Of a stretch of 16,734 nucleotides of DNA, positions 1 through 8,110 are shown piece by piece. The DNA is from DASWUD01 sp036401755. Lineage in GTDB: Bacteria > Pseudomonadota > Gammaproteobacteria > Thiohalomonadales > Thiohalomonadaceae. The translations under genes and the position numbers were made by a program. Each line of letters starts with the position of its first letter. Position 1 is the first letter of the stretch. Under the pieces are notes generated by a model, which saw only the letters and a program-made list of their open reading frames with translations, was not told the DNA's origin and did no database searches. The DNA lies in assembly GCA_036401755.1 (NCBI GenBank), contig DASWUD010000261.1, positions 1 to 16,734 of the forward strand, written 5' to 3'.

Positions 1-387
1 GATTACGACCGGGTGCGCGCCATTCGCCATCTGGAAAAGGGGCGCGTGGTGATCTTCGCTGCCGGTACCGGCAATCCGGTCTTTACCACCGACTCGGCGG
101 CGACCCTGCGCGGCATCGAGATCAACGCCGATCTGGCGCTCAAGGCCACCAAGGTGGATGGTGTCTATACGGCCGACCCCTTCAAGGATAAAAGCGCCAC
201 GCGCTACCAGCGGCTGACCTTCGATGAGACCATCGATCGGCGGCTCGGGGTGATGGACCTCACGGCTATAATTCTGTGCCGCGACCATAATCTGCCATTG
301 CGCGTCTTTGACATGAACAAGGCCGGTGCCCTGATGCGCATCATGCGCGGCGAGGATGAGGGCACCCTGGTTGAACGGGGAGAGTGA
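1..387 (+). CDS. pyrH: UMP kinase, C-terminal part (5' end outside window)
   Basis: This is the last 128 codons of the bacterial uridylate kinase, which phosphorylates UMP to UDP in pyrimidine nucleotide synthesis in the cytosol. The frame is open from base 1, so the gene starts upstream; the family is usually about 240 residues, so roughly the N-terminal half is missing. The visible part carries the amino-acid-kinase-fold signatures of PyrH: GTGNPVFTTDSAA, then RGIEINADLALKATKVDGVY and TADPFKD, which form the nucleotide-binding and subunit-contact regions, and the closing RVFDMNKAGAL...GTLV segment. It ends in TGA three bases before the frr start, which fits the usual tsf-pyrH-frr grouping. 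The GTG at 13 is internal, not a real start. Identification is very secure. Confidence 0.97.
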   Translation, partial: DYDRVRAIRHLEKGRVVIFAAGTGNPVFTTDSAATLRGIEINADLALKATKVDGVYTADPFKDKSATRYQRLTFDETIDRRLGVMDLTAIILCRDHNLPLRVFDMNKAGALMRIMRGEDEGTLVERGE

Positions 388-390
388 TGC

Positions 391-948
391 ATGATTAATG
401 ACGTGAAGAACGGCGCGGAAGCGCGCATGAAAAAGAGCATCGAGGCGCTCAAGTCCGAACTTTCCAAATTGCGTACCGGCCGTGCCCATCCCAGTCTGAT
501 GGAACACATCACCGTCGACTATTACGGCTCGCCGGTACCGCTCAGCCAGGTGGCCCAGGTGGCGGTGGAGGATGCCCGCACTCTGACCGTGACCCCGTGG
601 GATCGCACCATGGTGCAGCCCATCGAGAAGGCGATCATGACCTCCGATCTGGGGCTCAATCCTGCCACCTCGGGTACGGTGATCCGTGTACCAATGCCCG
701 CCCTGACCGAGCAGCGCCGCAAGGAGATGATCAAGGTGGTGCACAAGGAGGGCGAGGCCACCAAGGTGGCGGTACGCAACATCCGTCGCGACTCCAATGG
801 TGAACTGAAGAATCTGCTCAAGGCCAAGAGCATCAGCGAGGATGAGGAACGCGGTGCCGAGGATACGATTCAGAAGCTGACCGACAAATATATCGCCGAG
901 ATCGACAAGGTGGTCGAGGCCAAAGAAAAAGACATGATGGAGATCTGA
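391..948 (+). CDS. frr: Ribosome recycling factor
   Basis: The product is RRF, which with EF-G splits the post-termination ribosome so that subunits can be reused. It is 185 residues, the same as the E. coli protein. The N-terminal helix contains LRTGRA (residues 27-32), the middle holds the small beta domain (VDYYGSPVPLSQVAQV), and the C-terminal helices contain VRNIRRD with the conserved Arg at 132, a residue important for ribosome binding in the family. The ATG at 391 follows a good GGGGAGAG Shine-Dalgarno stretch (377-384), and the gene begins three bases after pyrH ends, so the two are probably co-transcribed. Nothing looks unusual. A 125-base gap follows before uppS. Confidence 0.98.
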   Translation: MINDVKNGAEARMKKSIEALKSELSKLRTGRAHPSLMEHITVDYYGSPVPLSQVAQVAVEDARTLTVTPWDRTMVQPIEKAIMTSDLGLNPATSGTVIRVPMPALTEQRRKEMIKVVHKEGEATKVAVRNIRRDSNGELKNLLKAKSISEDEERGAEDTIQKLTDKYIAEIDKVVEAKEKDMMEI

Positions 949-1073
949 CGGCTACACAGTTACAAGAACCAAAGCAACAGCCTGCAGGGTAGCGAAGGAT
1001 ACTGAATCGATGGTGAATGTCAGAGATGGTATTGAATTTTGCACCCCGGAGCTTGTGACTGGCCGCTGATCCC
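949..1073 (+). other. frr-uppS intergenic region with possible leader ORF
   Basis: This 125-base gap separates the pyrH-frr pair from the long uppS-rnhB run. I see no convincing sigma-70 promoter and no terminator with a T tract. It does contain a 19-codon open frame, ATG 1010 to TGA 1067-1069, encoding MVNVRDGIEFCTPELVTGR, preceded by AAGGA at 995-999 at reasonable spacing. Its stop lies four bases before the uppS ATG. uppS itself has no close Shine-Dalgarno, so the small frame could couple translation into uppS; this is inference from layout only. In E. coli dxr occupies the frr-uppS interval, whereas here it lies after cdsA. Confidence 0.35.
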
Positions 1074-1826
1074 ATGACCGAATCCACTGCTACCCCACAA
1101 AAATATCCCCGCCACGTTGCCATCGTCATGGATGGCAATGGGCGCTGGGCGCGCCAGCATGGACTGCCGCGCATCGCCGGCCACAAGGCCGGCATGGATA
1201 CGGTACGCACTATCATCAAGAGCTGCCTTGCCCACAACATCTCTGTTCTGACCCTGTTCGCCTTCAGTAGCGAGAACTGGCGTCGGCCGCGAGAGGAGGT
1301 GAGCTGGCTGATGGAGCTGTTCATGACAGCCCTGGAGCGCGAGGTGGCCAAGCTCCACGAACGCGGGGTCCGTCTGATGGTCATTGGCGATCGCAGCGCG
1401 TTTGCAGCGGCACTGCAGGAGCGCATTGAAAAGTCAGAAAACCTGACCAGGGATAATCAGCGCATGACCCTGGTGATTGCTGCCAACTATGGTGGTCGCT
1501 GGGACATTGCTACTGCCGCGCGCAAACTGGCACAGCGCGTCGCCAGCGGGGAGCTTGCCCCCGATGAGATCACCATGGAGAACATCTCCGCGACGATTTC
1601 ACTGGCCGAGCTGCCCGAGCCCGATCTCTTCATACGTACCGGTGGCGAACAGCGCATCAGCAACTTCCTACTGTGGCAGCTTGCTTACACCGAACTCTAT
1701 TTCTCACCGCTGCTCTGGCCCGATTTCGACGAGCAGGCGTTTACCGCGGCACTGGCCGATTTCGGCCAACGCCAGCGCCGCTTTGGCCATACCGGCGAAC
1801 AGATCGAGCAGATGTACAATGCTTAA
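1074..1826 (+). CDS. uppS: Undecaprenyl diphosphate synthase (cis-prenyltransferase)
   Basis: The enzyme adds eight isopentenyl units to farnesyl diphosphate in cis, giving the C55 diphosphate precursor of the carrier for peptidoglycan and O-antigen. At 250 residues it is normal for the family (E. coli 253). Diagnostic motifs are VAIVMDGNGRWA (residues 15-26, with the catalytic Asp at 20), the HKAG box, FAFSSENWRRP, and the IRTGGEQRISNFLLWQ block with Arg188 and Arg194 for isopentenyl diphosphate binding. ATG 1074 is the only usable start, because an in-frame TGA lies at 1056-1058. There is no close Shine-Dalgarno (nearest GGAG about 22 bases away), so initiation may depend on coupling to the small frame just upstream. 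The 3' end overlaps cdsA by eight bases. Confidence 0.98.
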   Translation: MTESTATPQKYPRHVAIVMDGNGRWARQHGLPRIAGHKAGMDTVRTIIKSCLAHNISVLTLFAFSSENWRRPREEVSWLMELFMTALEREVAKLHERGVRLMVIGDRSAFAAALQERIEKSENLTRDNQRMTLVIAANYGGRWDIATAARKLAQRVASGELAPDEITMENISATISLAELPEPDLFIRTGGEQRISNFLLWQLAYTELYFSPLLWPDFDEQAFTAALADFGQRQRRFGHTGEQIEQMYNA

Positions 1827-2631
1827 ACAACGCATCATTACCGCACTGATTCTTGCGCCACTGGCCATCTGGGCGATCCTCGGGCTTTCCCACGAACTGT
1901 TTCGCCTGCTGATGATGGTCGTGGCAGCCATGGCCGCCTGGGAGTGGGCGCGGCTGGTGGGATGGCATTCTCTCCCCGGGCGTCTCGCCTATGTGGGGCT
2001 TGTCACTGGCGCCATCCTGGTGCTGGAGCTGCTGCTCCGTCAGGGGAGCGCGGTTGATGGTGTGCTCATCGCAGCGCTCGGCTGGTGGCTCCTCTCGCTG
2101 CTGATGGTGGTGCGCTACCCCGCCGGAAGGGAGTTCTGGCGCAGCCATACCAGCGCACGCGCAGTGGCGGGTCTGCTGGTGATCGTCCCCATGTGGCTTG
2201 GCGTTGCGCTGATCCACATCGCCCCCGGCCCTGCCTACGTGCTGGTGTTGATGCTGCTGGTATGGGGGGCCGATACCGGGGCCTACTTCGCCGGACGCCG
2301 CTTTGGCCGCCACAAACTGGCGCCGCACGTCAGCCCCGGCAAGAGCTGGGAAGGGGTGGTGGGTGGCCTGCTGATGACATTTGCCGTGGCGGCTGTAGGG
2401 AGCTGGCTGCTGCAGCCGGCGATGGGGGCGCTACTGTTCATACTCCTCTCGTTATTGACCGTCGCCTTTTCAATCGTCGGCGATCTTCAGGAGAGCATGT
2501 TCAAACGCATGGTCGAGCTCAAGGATAGCGGTGGCCTGTTGCCCGGTCATGGCGGCATGCTGGATCGCATCGACAGCCTGACCTCGGCGGCGCCGTTTTT
2601 TGCCCTGGGGGTTGCATGGCTGAACGGCTGA
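1819..2631 (+). CDS. cdsA: Phosphatidate cytidylyltransferase (CDP-diglyceride synthase)
   Basis: CdsA makes CDP-diacylglycerol from phosphatidic acid and CTP in the inner membrane, the branch point for all major phospholipids. The 270-residue product is a multi-spanning membrane protein (about seven or eight hydrophobic segments). It carries the complete CDS family signature at residues 226-252, from SMFKR through KDSGGLLPGHGG to MLDRID, and the upstream block WGADTGAYFAGRRFG...SPGKSWEG. The start chosen is ATG 1819, beginning MLKQRIITALILAPL and overlapping the end of uppS by eight bases. The open frame runs further upstream, but only as out-of-frame uppS sequence. The length is within the family range (E. 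coli about 285). The 3' end overlaps dxr by 16 bases, so translational coupling is likely. Confidence 0.97.
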   Translation: MLKQRIITALILAPLAIWAILGLSHELFRLLMMVVAAMAAWEWARLVGWHSLPGRLAYVGLVTGAILVLELLLRQGSAVDGVLIAALGWWLLSLLMVVRYPAGREFWRSHTSARAVAGLLVIVPMWLGVALIHIAPGPAYVLVLMLLVWGADTGAYFAGRRFGRHKLAPHVSPGKSWEGVVGGLLMTFAVAAVGSWLLQPAMGALLFILLSLLTVAFSIVGDLQESMFKRMVELKDSGGLLPGHGGMLDRIDSLTSAAPFFALGVAWLNG

Positions 2632-3821
2632 TTGGCGTTACGGTACTCGGCGCCACCGGCTCCATTGGCGTCAGTACCCTCGATGTGCTGGCGCGACATC
2701 GCGATCGCTACCGGGTGGTGGCGCTCACCGCCCACCGCCAAATCGAGCGTCTCTATGAGCAGTGTCTCGTTCACCATCCCGACTACGCGGTGATGGTGGA
2801 GAGCGGTGCGGCGCAACAGCTGGCCGACAAGCTCAAGAGCGTGGCCCCTGAAATCACCGTGCTCGACGGGGTGGCAGGGCTCGAATATGTGGCCTCCCTG
2901 CCGCAGACCGATCATGTGATGGCGGCCATCGTCGGCGCTGCCGGCCTGGCGCCGACGCTGGCCGCGGCGCGCGCCGGCAAGCGCGTGCTGCTTGCCAACA
3001 AGGAGGCGCTGGTCATGTCGGGCCAGCTCTTCATGGACGCGGTGCGCCACAGTGGTGCCGAACTGCTACCCATCGATAGTGAGCACAACGCCATCTTCCA
3101 GTGCATGCCAGCGGGTTTCGAGCGCGGGCTCGGCCAGGTTGGTGTCAGCCACATCCTGCTTACTGCCTCCGGCGGACCGTTCCGTAAAACACCGCTGGAG
3201 CAGTTGGCACACGTGACACCGGAACAGGCGGTGGCCCACCCCAACTGGTCGATGGGGCGCAAGATCTCGGTCGATTCCGCCACCATGATGAACAAGGGGC
3301 TGGAGGTGATCGAGGCGTGCTGGCTCTTCCACACCACGCCTGATCACATTCAGGTGGTACTCCATCCGCAAAGCGTGATCCACTCCATGGTGCAGTATGT
3401 GGACGGCTCGGTGCTGGCGCAGTTGGGCAATCCCGACATGCGTACCCCTATCGCCCATGCACTGGCGTGGCCAGAGCGCATGGCTGCGGGGGTCGCCAGC
3501 CTCGATCTGTTTGCCGTGGCGCGGCTCGATTTCGAGCCCCCCGATCTGGTGCGCTTTCCCTGCCTGCGGCTCGCCTTTGAAGCGATGCGTGCCGGCGGCA
3601 CGGCGCCCGCTATCCTTAATGCAGCCAATGAAGTGGCCGTCGAGGCGTTTCTCGAGCGGCGTATTGCCTTCACTACGATTGCCGAACTCATCGAGCGCGC
3701 GCTGGAGCATGTCACGCCGCATGATGGTTCAAGTATGGCTGCCATTCTCGCCGCCGATGCCAGCGCGCGCCGCGTTGTCCAGGAATTGATCGACCACCGG
3801 GAGGTCGCCAGCGCCTCATGA
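2616..3821 (+). CDS. dxr: 1-deoxy-D-xylulose 5-phosphate reductoisomerase
   Basis: Dxr converts DXP to 2-C-methyl-D-erythritol 4-phosphate with NADPH, the committed step of the MEP isoprenoid pathway and the target of fosmidomycin. The protein is 401 residues (E. coli 398). Visible features are the NADPH-binding GATGSIG at residues 12-18, the metal-binding PIDSEHNA with Asp154 and Glu156, the LLTASGGPFR loop with Ser185, and MMNKGLEVIEA with the third metal ligand Glu230. The start ATG 2616 lies inside the end of cdsA and follows a G-rich stretch (2607-2611). The stop overlaps rseP as ATGA. Its position between cdsA and rseP rather than after frr is the arrangement of Pseudomonas-like gammaproteobacteria. 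The pathway product supplies the isoprenoid units used by UppS. Confidence 0.98.
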   Translation: MAERLIGVTVLGATGSIGVSTLDVLARHRDRYRVVALTAHRQIERLYEQCLVHHPDYAVMVESGAAQQLADKLKSVAPEITVLDGVAGLEYVASLPQTDHVMAAIVGAAGLAPTLAAARAGKRVLLANKEALVMSGQLFMDAVRHSGAELLPIDSEHNAIFQCMPAGFERGLGQVGVSHILLTASGGPFRKTPLEQLAHVTPEQAVAHPNWSMGRKISVDSATMMNKGLEVIEACWLFHTTPDHIQVVLHPQSVIHSMVQYVDGSVLAQLGNPDMRTPIAHALAWPERMAAGVASLDLFAVARLDFEPPDLVRFPCLRLAFEAMRAGGTAPAILNAANEVAVEAFLERRIAFTTIAELIERALEHVTPHDGSSMAAILAADASARRVVQELIDHREVASAS

Positions 3822-5194
3822 TCGATTTTTTGCTCACCATTGCGGCATTTCTTGTCGCCATCAGTCTGCTCATCGCCGTCCATGAGTTCGGTCACTATTG
3901 GGTGGCGCGCCGCCTTGGGGTGAAGGTGCTGCGTTTCTCCCTCGGTTTTGGCAAACCGTTGTTGCGGCGTTTTGGCAAGGATGCGGACAGGGTCGAATAT
4001 GTGATTTCTTCCATCCCGCTGGGTGGTTACGTCAAGATGCTCGACGAGCGGGAAGGGGAGGTGGCACCTGAAGAGTTACACCGCGCCTTCAATCGCCAGC
4101 CGGTTGCCAAACGTTTCGCCATCGTCGCCGCCGGCCCCTTGTTCAACCTCGTCTTCGCGGTGTTTGCCTACTGGCTGATGTTCATGAATGGCGTACCGGG
4201 TTTGAAACCGGAGCTGGGAGTTGTTCCCGAAGGGACACTCGCCGCGATGGCGGGGCTGCACCAGGGCGAGTTGATCGTCGGAGTCGATGGCACCGAAACC
4301 CTCAGCTGGGGTGATGTGCTGGAGAAGGTGTTGCCCAAGGCGCTGCTGCGCGAACCGGTCACCCTGGAGGTGAGCGAGGGGGCGGTGAGGCGCGAACGAA
4401 CCCTGCCCCTCGACCGGCTAAGCGGCGACGAGAAGCAAGATCAGTTGATGGACATCATAGGCCTCAAACCTTACCGGGTGACGGTGACGCCACTGCTGGA
4501 GGCGGTTGTGGCAGGTTCCGTGGCGGAGCAGGCCGGCTTGCACCCGGGTGACCTCATCACCGCGGTGGCCGGGGTGGCCACACCACAGTGGGTGGATCTG
4601 GTGGCAGAGGTCAGCAAACATCCCAACCAGCCTGTCGTCATCACCTATCAGCGTGAGGGCGTCAGCCACGAGGTGACGCTGGTGCCCAAGGCCGAGACCG
4701 TGGAGGGCAAGGTGGTAGGGCGCATCGGCGTCGGCCCGGTCATTCCTGCCTATCCGGAGCGACTTATCGTCGAGGTACGCTATGGTCCCGTTGAAAGCAT
4801 CGGCCAGGCCGCGGGGCGCGTCTGGGATAATGTGACGGTGACCTTGCAGATGATGCGCGAAATGATTGTCGGCCGGGTTTCCGTGGAGAACCTGAGCGGC
4901 CCCATCACCATCGCCACCTACGCCAAAACCTCGGCCATGGCAGGGCTCTCCGAGTTCCTGCGTTTTCTGGCCATTGTCAGCCTGAGCCTCGGGGTTCTGA
5001 ACCTGCTGCCCATCCCGGTGCTCGATGGCGGTCACCTGGCCTTCTATCTGGTGGAGATGGTCAAGGGCTCACCTGTTTCGGAACGCACCGAGGCGATCGG
5101 CCAACGTATTGGCCTGGCACTGATCCTCGCCATGATGACCTTGGCGCTCTATAACGATCTGGTTCGTGTGGCCGGACGGATATTCCCACAATGA
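3818..5194 (+). CDS. rseP: Site-2 zinc metalloprotease RseP
   Basis: This inner-membrane intramembrane protease makes the second cut in anti-sigma factor RseA (MucA in pseudomonads), releasing sigma-E, and also clears remnant signal peptides. The 458-residue protein (E. coli 450) has the zinc motif HEFGH at residues 22-26 within the first transmembrane helix. Two PDZ domains lie in the periplasmic part (about 127-205 and 225-305). The third zinc ligand Asp403 is in NLLPIPVLDGGH in a late transmembrane helix. HEFGH falls at the same residue number as in E. coli, which supports ATG 3818, although the GGGAGG at 3799-3804 is 13 bases away. Both ends overlap the neighbours by ATGA. It sits directly before bamA, whose assembly products are what the pathway monitors. 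Confidence 0.97.
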   Translation: MIDFLLTIAAFLVAISLLIAVHEFGHYWVARRLGVKVLRFSLGFGKPLLRRFGKDADRVEYVISSIPLGGYVKMLDEREGEVAPEELHRAFNRQPVAKRFAIVAAGPLFNLVFAVFAYWLMFMNGVPGLKPELGVVPEGTLAAMAGLHQGELIVGVDGTETLSWGDVLEKVLPKALLREPVTLEVSEGAVRRERTLPLDRLSGDEKQDQLMDIIGLKPYRVTVTPLLEAVVAGSVAEQAGLHPGDLITAVAGVATPQWVDLVAEVSKHPNQPVVITYQREGVSHEVTLVPKAETVEGKVVGRIGVGPVIPAYPERLIVEVRYGPVESIGQAAGRVWDNVTVTLQMMREMIVGRVSVENLSGPITIATYAKTSAMAGLSEFLRFLAIVSLSLGVLNLLPIPVLDGGHLAFYLVEMVKGSPVSERTEAIGQRIGLALILAMMTLALYNDLVRVAGRIFPQ

Positions 5195-7551
5195 AAAGAG
5201 TTTCCCCGGCTGGAAGAGTTTGGCTCTTTGCCCTGCTGCTGGCGGCGATGTGTCGTGTGATGGCGGCCGAACCGTTCACCATCGAGGACATCCGCGTCGA
5301 AGGGTTGCAGCGCATCGCGGTGGGCACGGTCTTCAATTACCTTCCGCTCAAGAAGGGCGACGTGCTGGACGACAAGAGCGGCACGGCTGCCATTCGCGCC
5401 CTCTACAAGACCGGATTTTTTTCTGACGTAGTGCTGGAGCGCGAGGGTGATGTGCTGATCGTCTTCGTCAAAGAGCGTCCTGCCATCGCCAGCATCGAAA
5501 TCGACGGTAATGAGAAGATTCCCTCGGAACAGCTCAAGGATAGTCTGAAACGCATTGGCTTCGCCGAAGGGCGTGTATTTGACCGTTCAATGCTCGACAG
5601 GGTGGAGCTGGAGCTTAAACAGCAGTATCTGGCAATGGGCAAATACAGCGTGAAGATCAAGTCGACAGTGACGCCCCTGGAACGTAATCGCGTCGCCATT
5701 CGCATCGATATCGCCGAAGGGAGCGAGGCCAGCATCAAGCATCTGCACATTGTCGGCGCGAAAGCCTATAGCGAGAGTGAACTTCTCGAGGAGCTGAATC
5801 TGGGGACGCACTCGCCATTGCAATTTTTCAGCTCGCAAGACGACAAATACTCTAAACAGAAACTGGGCGCCGATCTCGAGGTGCTGCGTTCGCATTACAT
5901 GAATAGTGGTTACCTCAATTTCGAGATTTTATCCACCCAGGTGTCAGTTACCCCGGATCACCACGACGTCTATATCACCATCGCCATCTTTGAAGGTAAT
6001 CAATACCGCATCAAGGATGTAAAGCTTGCAGGCGATCTGATCCTGCCCGAGGAAGAACTGCGCAAACTGATCTCCCTCAAGAGCGGCGACATCTTCTCGC
6101 GCAAGGAGATCACCGAGAGCACCAGCCGCATCAGTGAGCGTCTGGGGGATAGCGGTTACGCCTTCGCCAACGTCAATCCGGTGCCCGATGTGGATGAGGA
6201 GAAGCGCGAGGTGTCGCTCACCTTCTTTGTCGATCCGGGCAAGCGCGTCACCGTACGGCGCATCAACATCACCGGCAACAGCAAGACCCAGGATGAAGTG
6301 TTGCGCCGTGAGCTGCGCCAAATGGAGGGGGGCGTGATCTCTACCGAGCAGATCAAGCGTTCGCGCACCCGCCTCAATCGCCTCGGCTTCTTCGAAGACG
6401 TTAATATTGAAACACCCACCGTGCCAGGCACGCAGGATCAGGTGGATATCAACGTCGCGGTGAAGGAGCGCCAGGCCTTCGGCAGCCTCAATTTCGGTAT
6501 CGGTTACGGCGATACCCAGGGATTCCTCATCAACTCCAGCGTGAGCCAGGATAACTTCCTCGGCACCGGCAACCGGTTTTCCCTTGATTTCAACAATAGC
6601 AAGGTCAATACCGTTTACAGCTTCAGCATGACCAATCCCTACTACACCATGGATGGCGTGAGTCGTACCCTCAATCTCTCCTACCGCACCACCGATGTGA
6701 ATGCGGCCACCAACTCAAAATACAGCTACACCACCGACGCGTATGGTGGCGGGGTCATGTTCGGGGTGCCGGTCACCGAGTACGACACGATGCGCTACGG
6801 CTTCAACTACGAGAACACCACGATCAACACCACCGCCTCCACATCGAGGCAGATCCTGGATTTCTGCATCGACAATGCCTCGGCGGCGGATTGCTCGTTT
6901 GAGGCCTATAAACTCTCCTCAAGCCTGACTCACGACACCCGCGATAAGACCATCTTCGCCGACAGCGGCAATATGATCTCCCTTAGTGGCGAGGTGGCGA
7001 CGCCCATCTCGGACAGTGCACTCAACTTCTATAAACTGCGCTACAGCCACAAAAATTACTCCCCGGTCAGGGACGGCATTACCTTTACCACCTCCGGCGA
7101 ACTTTCCTATGCCAATGTCTATGGCAACAGCCAGTCGCTGGCCCCCTTCGAACGTTACTACGCAGGTGGCAGCCGCAGCATTCGCGGTTATCGCAGCAAT
7201 CGCGTAGGAGCCCTCAGCACCATTGACCCGGCGACCAACATTCCGCTGGGTGGCAACGCGCGTGCCCTCGCCAATATGGAGCTGCTGTTCCGTCCTCCCT
7301 TCGCCGAGAAGAGCAACTCCTCGCGGTTGAGCCTCTTCATCGATGCGGGTAATGTATACGATTCGGCACAACTTGGATGGAACAAGGAACTGCTGCTCGA
7401 TGCGGCACATGAACTGCGTTATTCGGCGGGTGTCGGTTTCTACTGGATAACCCCGGTAGGACCGCTCAGCTTCAGTTACGCCAGACCGTTCAACGCCCAG
7501 CCGTGGGATAGTGTTGAGCGGTTCCAGTTCACACTCGGCACACCATACTGA
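5191..7551 (+). CDS. bamA: Outer membrane protein assembly factor BamA
   Basis: BamA is the central Omp85-family component of the BAM complex, which folds beta-barrel proteins into the outer membrane. The 786-residue precursor starts with a Sec signal peptide (hydrophobic core about 10-20, likely cut near Ala25/Ala26 before EPFTIEDIRVEGLQR). Five POTRA domains follow to about residue 426, then the 16-strand barrel. The L6 motif is IRGY (Arg665), matching the VRGF of E. coli, and the C-terminal beta-signal is FQFTLGTPY, ending in Tyr. Loop L6 is short, without the cysteine pair of the E. coli loop, but an earlier surface loop has Cys559 and Cys568. The ATG overlaps the rseP stop; skp follows after 22 bases. 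I saw no convincing sigma-E promoter in front of it. Confidence 0.98.
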   Translation: MKRVSPAGRVWLFALLLAAMCRVMAAEPFTIEDIRVEGLQRIAVGTVFNYLPLKKGDVLDDKSGTAAIRALYKTGFFSDVVLEREGDVLIVFVKERPAIASIEIDGNEKIPSEQLKDSLKRIGFAEGRVFDRSMLDRVELELKQQYLAMGKYSVKIKSTVTPLERNRVAIRIDIAEGSEASIKHLHIVGAKAYSESELLEELNLGTHSPLQFFSSQDDKYSKQKLGADLEVLRSHYMNSGYLNFEILSTQVSVTPDHHDVYITIAIFEGNQYRIKDVKLAGDLILPEEELRKLISLKSGDIFSRKEITESTSRISERLGDSGYAFANVNPVPDVDEEKREVSLTFFVDPGKRVTVRRINITGNSKTQDEVLRRELRQMEGGVISTEQIKRSRTRLNRLGFFEDVNIETPTVPGTQDQVDINVAVKERQAFGSLNFGIGYGDTQGFLINSSVSQDNFLGTGNRFSLDFNNSKVNTVYSFSMTNPYYTMDGVSRTLNLSYRTTDVNAATNSKYSYTTDAYGGGVMFGVPVTEYDTMRYGFNYENTTINTTASTSRQILDFCIDNASAADCSFEAYKLSSSLTHDTRDKTIFADSGNMISLSGEVATPISDSALNFYKLRYSHKNYSPVRDGITFTTSGELSYANVYGNSQSLAPFERYYAGGSRSIRGYRSNRVGALSTIDPATNIPLGGNARALANMELLFRPPFAEKSNSSRLSLFIDAGNVYDSAQLGWNKELLLDAAHELRYSAGVGFYWITPVGPLSFSYARPFNAQPWDSVERFQFTLGTPY

Positions 7552-7562
7552 TCCAGATTTCC

Positions 7563-7570
7563 GCGGAGGG
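7563..7570 (+). promoter_or_regulatory. Strong Shine-Dalgarno before skp
   Basis: GCGGAGGG lies in the 22-base bamA-skp gap. Measured from the GGAGG core the spacing is 4 bases to ATG 7574 and 13 to ATG 7583. The first is a little short and the second long, so 7574 is preferred but not proven. It is one of the strongest ribosome-binding sites in the window and fits a need for abundant Skp. Confidence 0.6.
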
Positions 7571-7573
7571 ATC

Positions 7574-8098
7574 ATGTCGAAAATGAAGCAGTGGTTGGTG
7601 ATAGCATGGCTCGTGACGGGCGCATCCTTGGCTCAGGCCAGCGAGGTGCGCATCGCCTTTGTCAACAGCGGCGATATCCTGGAACGTGCACCGCAGGCTG
7701 AAGCGGCCCGTACCCTGTTGCAGGAGGAGTTTGCCCCGCGCGATGCGCAGCTGGTGGCCGATCAGAAAAAACTCCATACCCAGGAAGAGCGTCTTAGCCG
7801 AGATGGGCTGACGATGAAGGAGAGCGAACGGCGTCGTCTGGAGCGCGAGGTGGTGACGCTGCAACGCGATCTCAAACGAGCCCGCGATGAGTTCAGCGAA
7901 GATCTCAACATCCGCCGCAACGAGGAGTTTGCCAAGCTGCAACGCGAGGTGGCCCGCGTGATCGTCGAAGTGGCGAAAGAGGGTGGCTACGATCTGGTGC
8001 TGGAAAACGGCGTGGTCTATGCGAGCGACCGGGTCGACATCACCGACAAGGTCATCGAACGGCTGAGTAAAAGCCGCACTAACACCAGTAAGAAATAG
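7574..8098 (+). CDS. skp: Periplasmic chaperone Skp (OmpH family)
   Basis: Skp is a trimeric, jellyfish-shaped periplasmic chaperone that holds unfolded outer-membrane proteins on their way to BamA. The product is 174 residues (E. coli 161). It has a signal peptide ending LAQA at residues 19-22 before SEVRIAFVNSGDIL, the conserved start of the beta body. A long charged coiled-coil region (about 50-130, rich in Arg, Glu, Leu and Gln) makes the tentacle, and the body closes with EGGYDLVLENGVVYASD and DITDKVIERL. A short basic/polar tail (SKSRTNTSKK) extends past the usual end. The start is taken at ATG 7574; ATG 7583 is possible and would still leave a signal peptide. The location between bamA and lpxD is the classical one. 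Confidence 0.95.
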   Translation: MSKMKQWLVIAWLVTGASLAQASEVRIAFVNSGDILERAPQAEAARTLLQEEFAPRDAQLVADQKKLHTQEERLSRDGLTMKESERRRLEREVVTLQRDLKRARDEFSEDLNIRRNEEFAKLQREVARVIVEVAKEGGYDLVLENGVVYASDRVDITDKVIERLSKSRTNTSKK

Positions 8099-8110
8099 GT
8101 TCGCTGAGCG

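Noticed and set aside
981..988. Palindrome CCTGCAGG in the frr-uppS gap as an operator
   Set aside because: Eight bases is too short, and no second half-site or promoter is seen beside it.
5240..5255. Lipoprotein signal (Cys21) in the BamA leader
   Set aside because: The residue before Cys is Met, which does not fit a lipobox, and BamA family members are cut by signal peptidase I.
7099..7122. GAACTT followed by TCTAT inside bamA as a sigma-E promoter for skp
   Set aside because: The spacer is 13 bases instead of about 16 and the site is more than 450 bases before skp.
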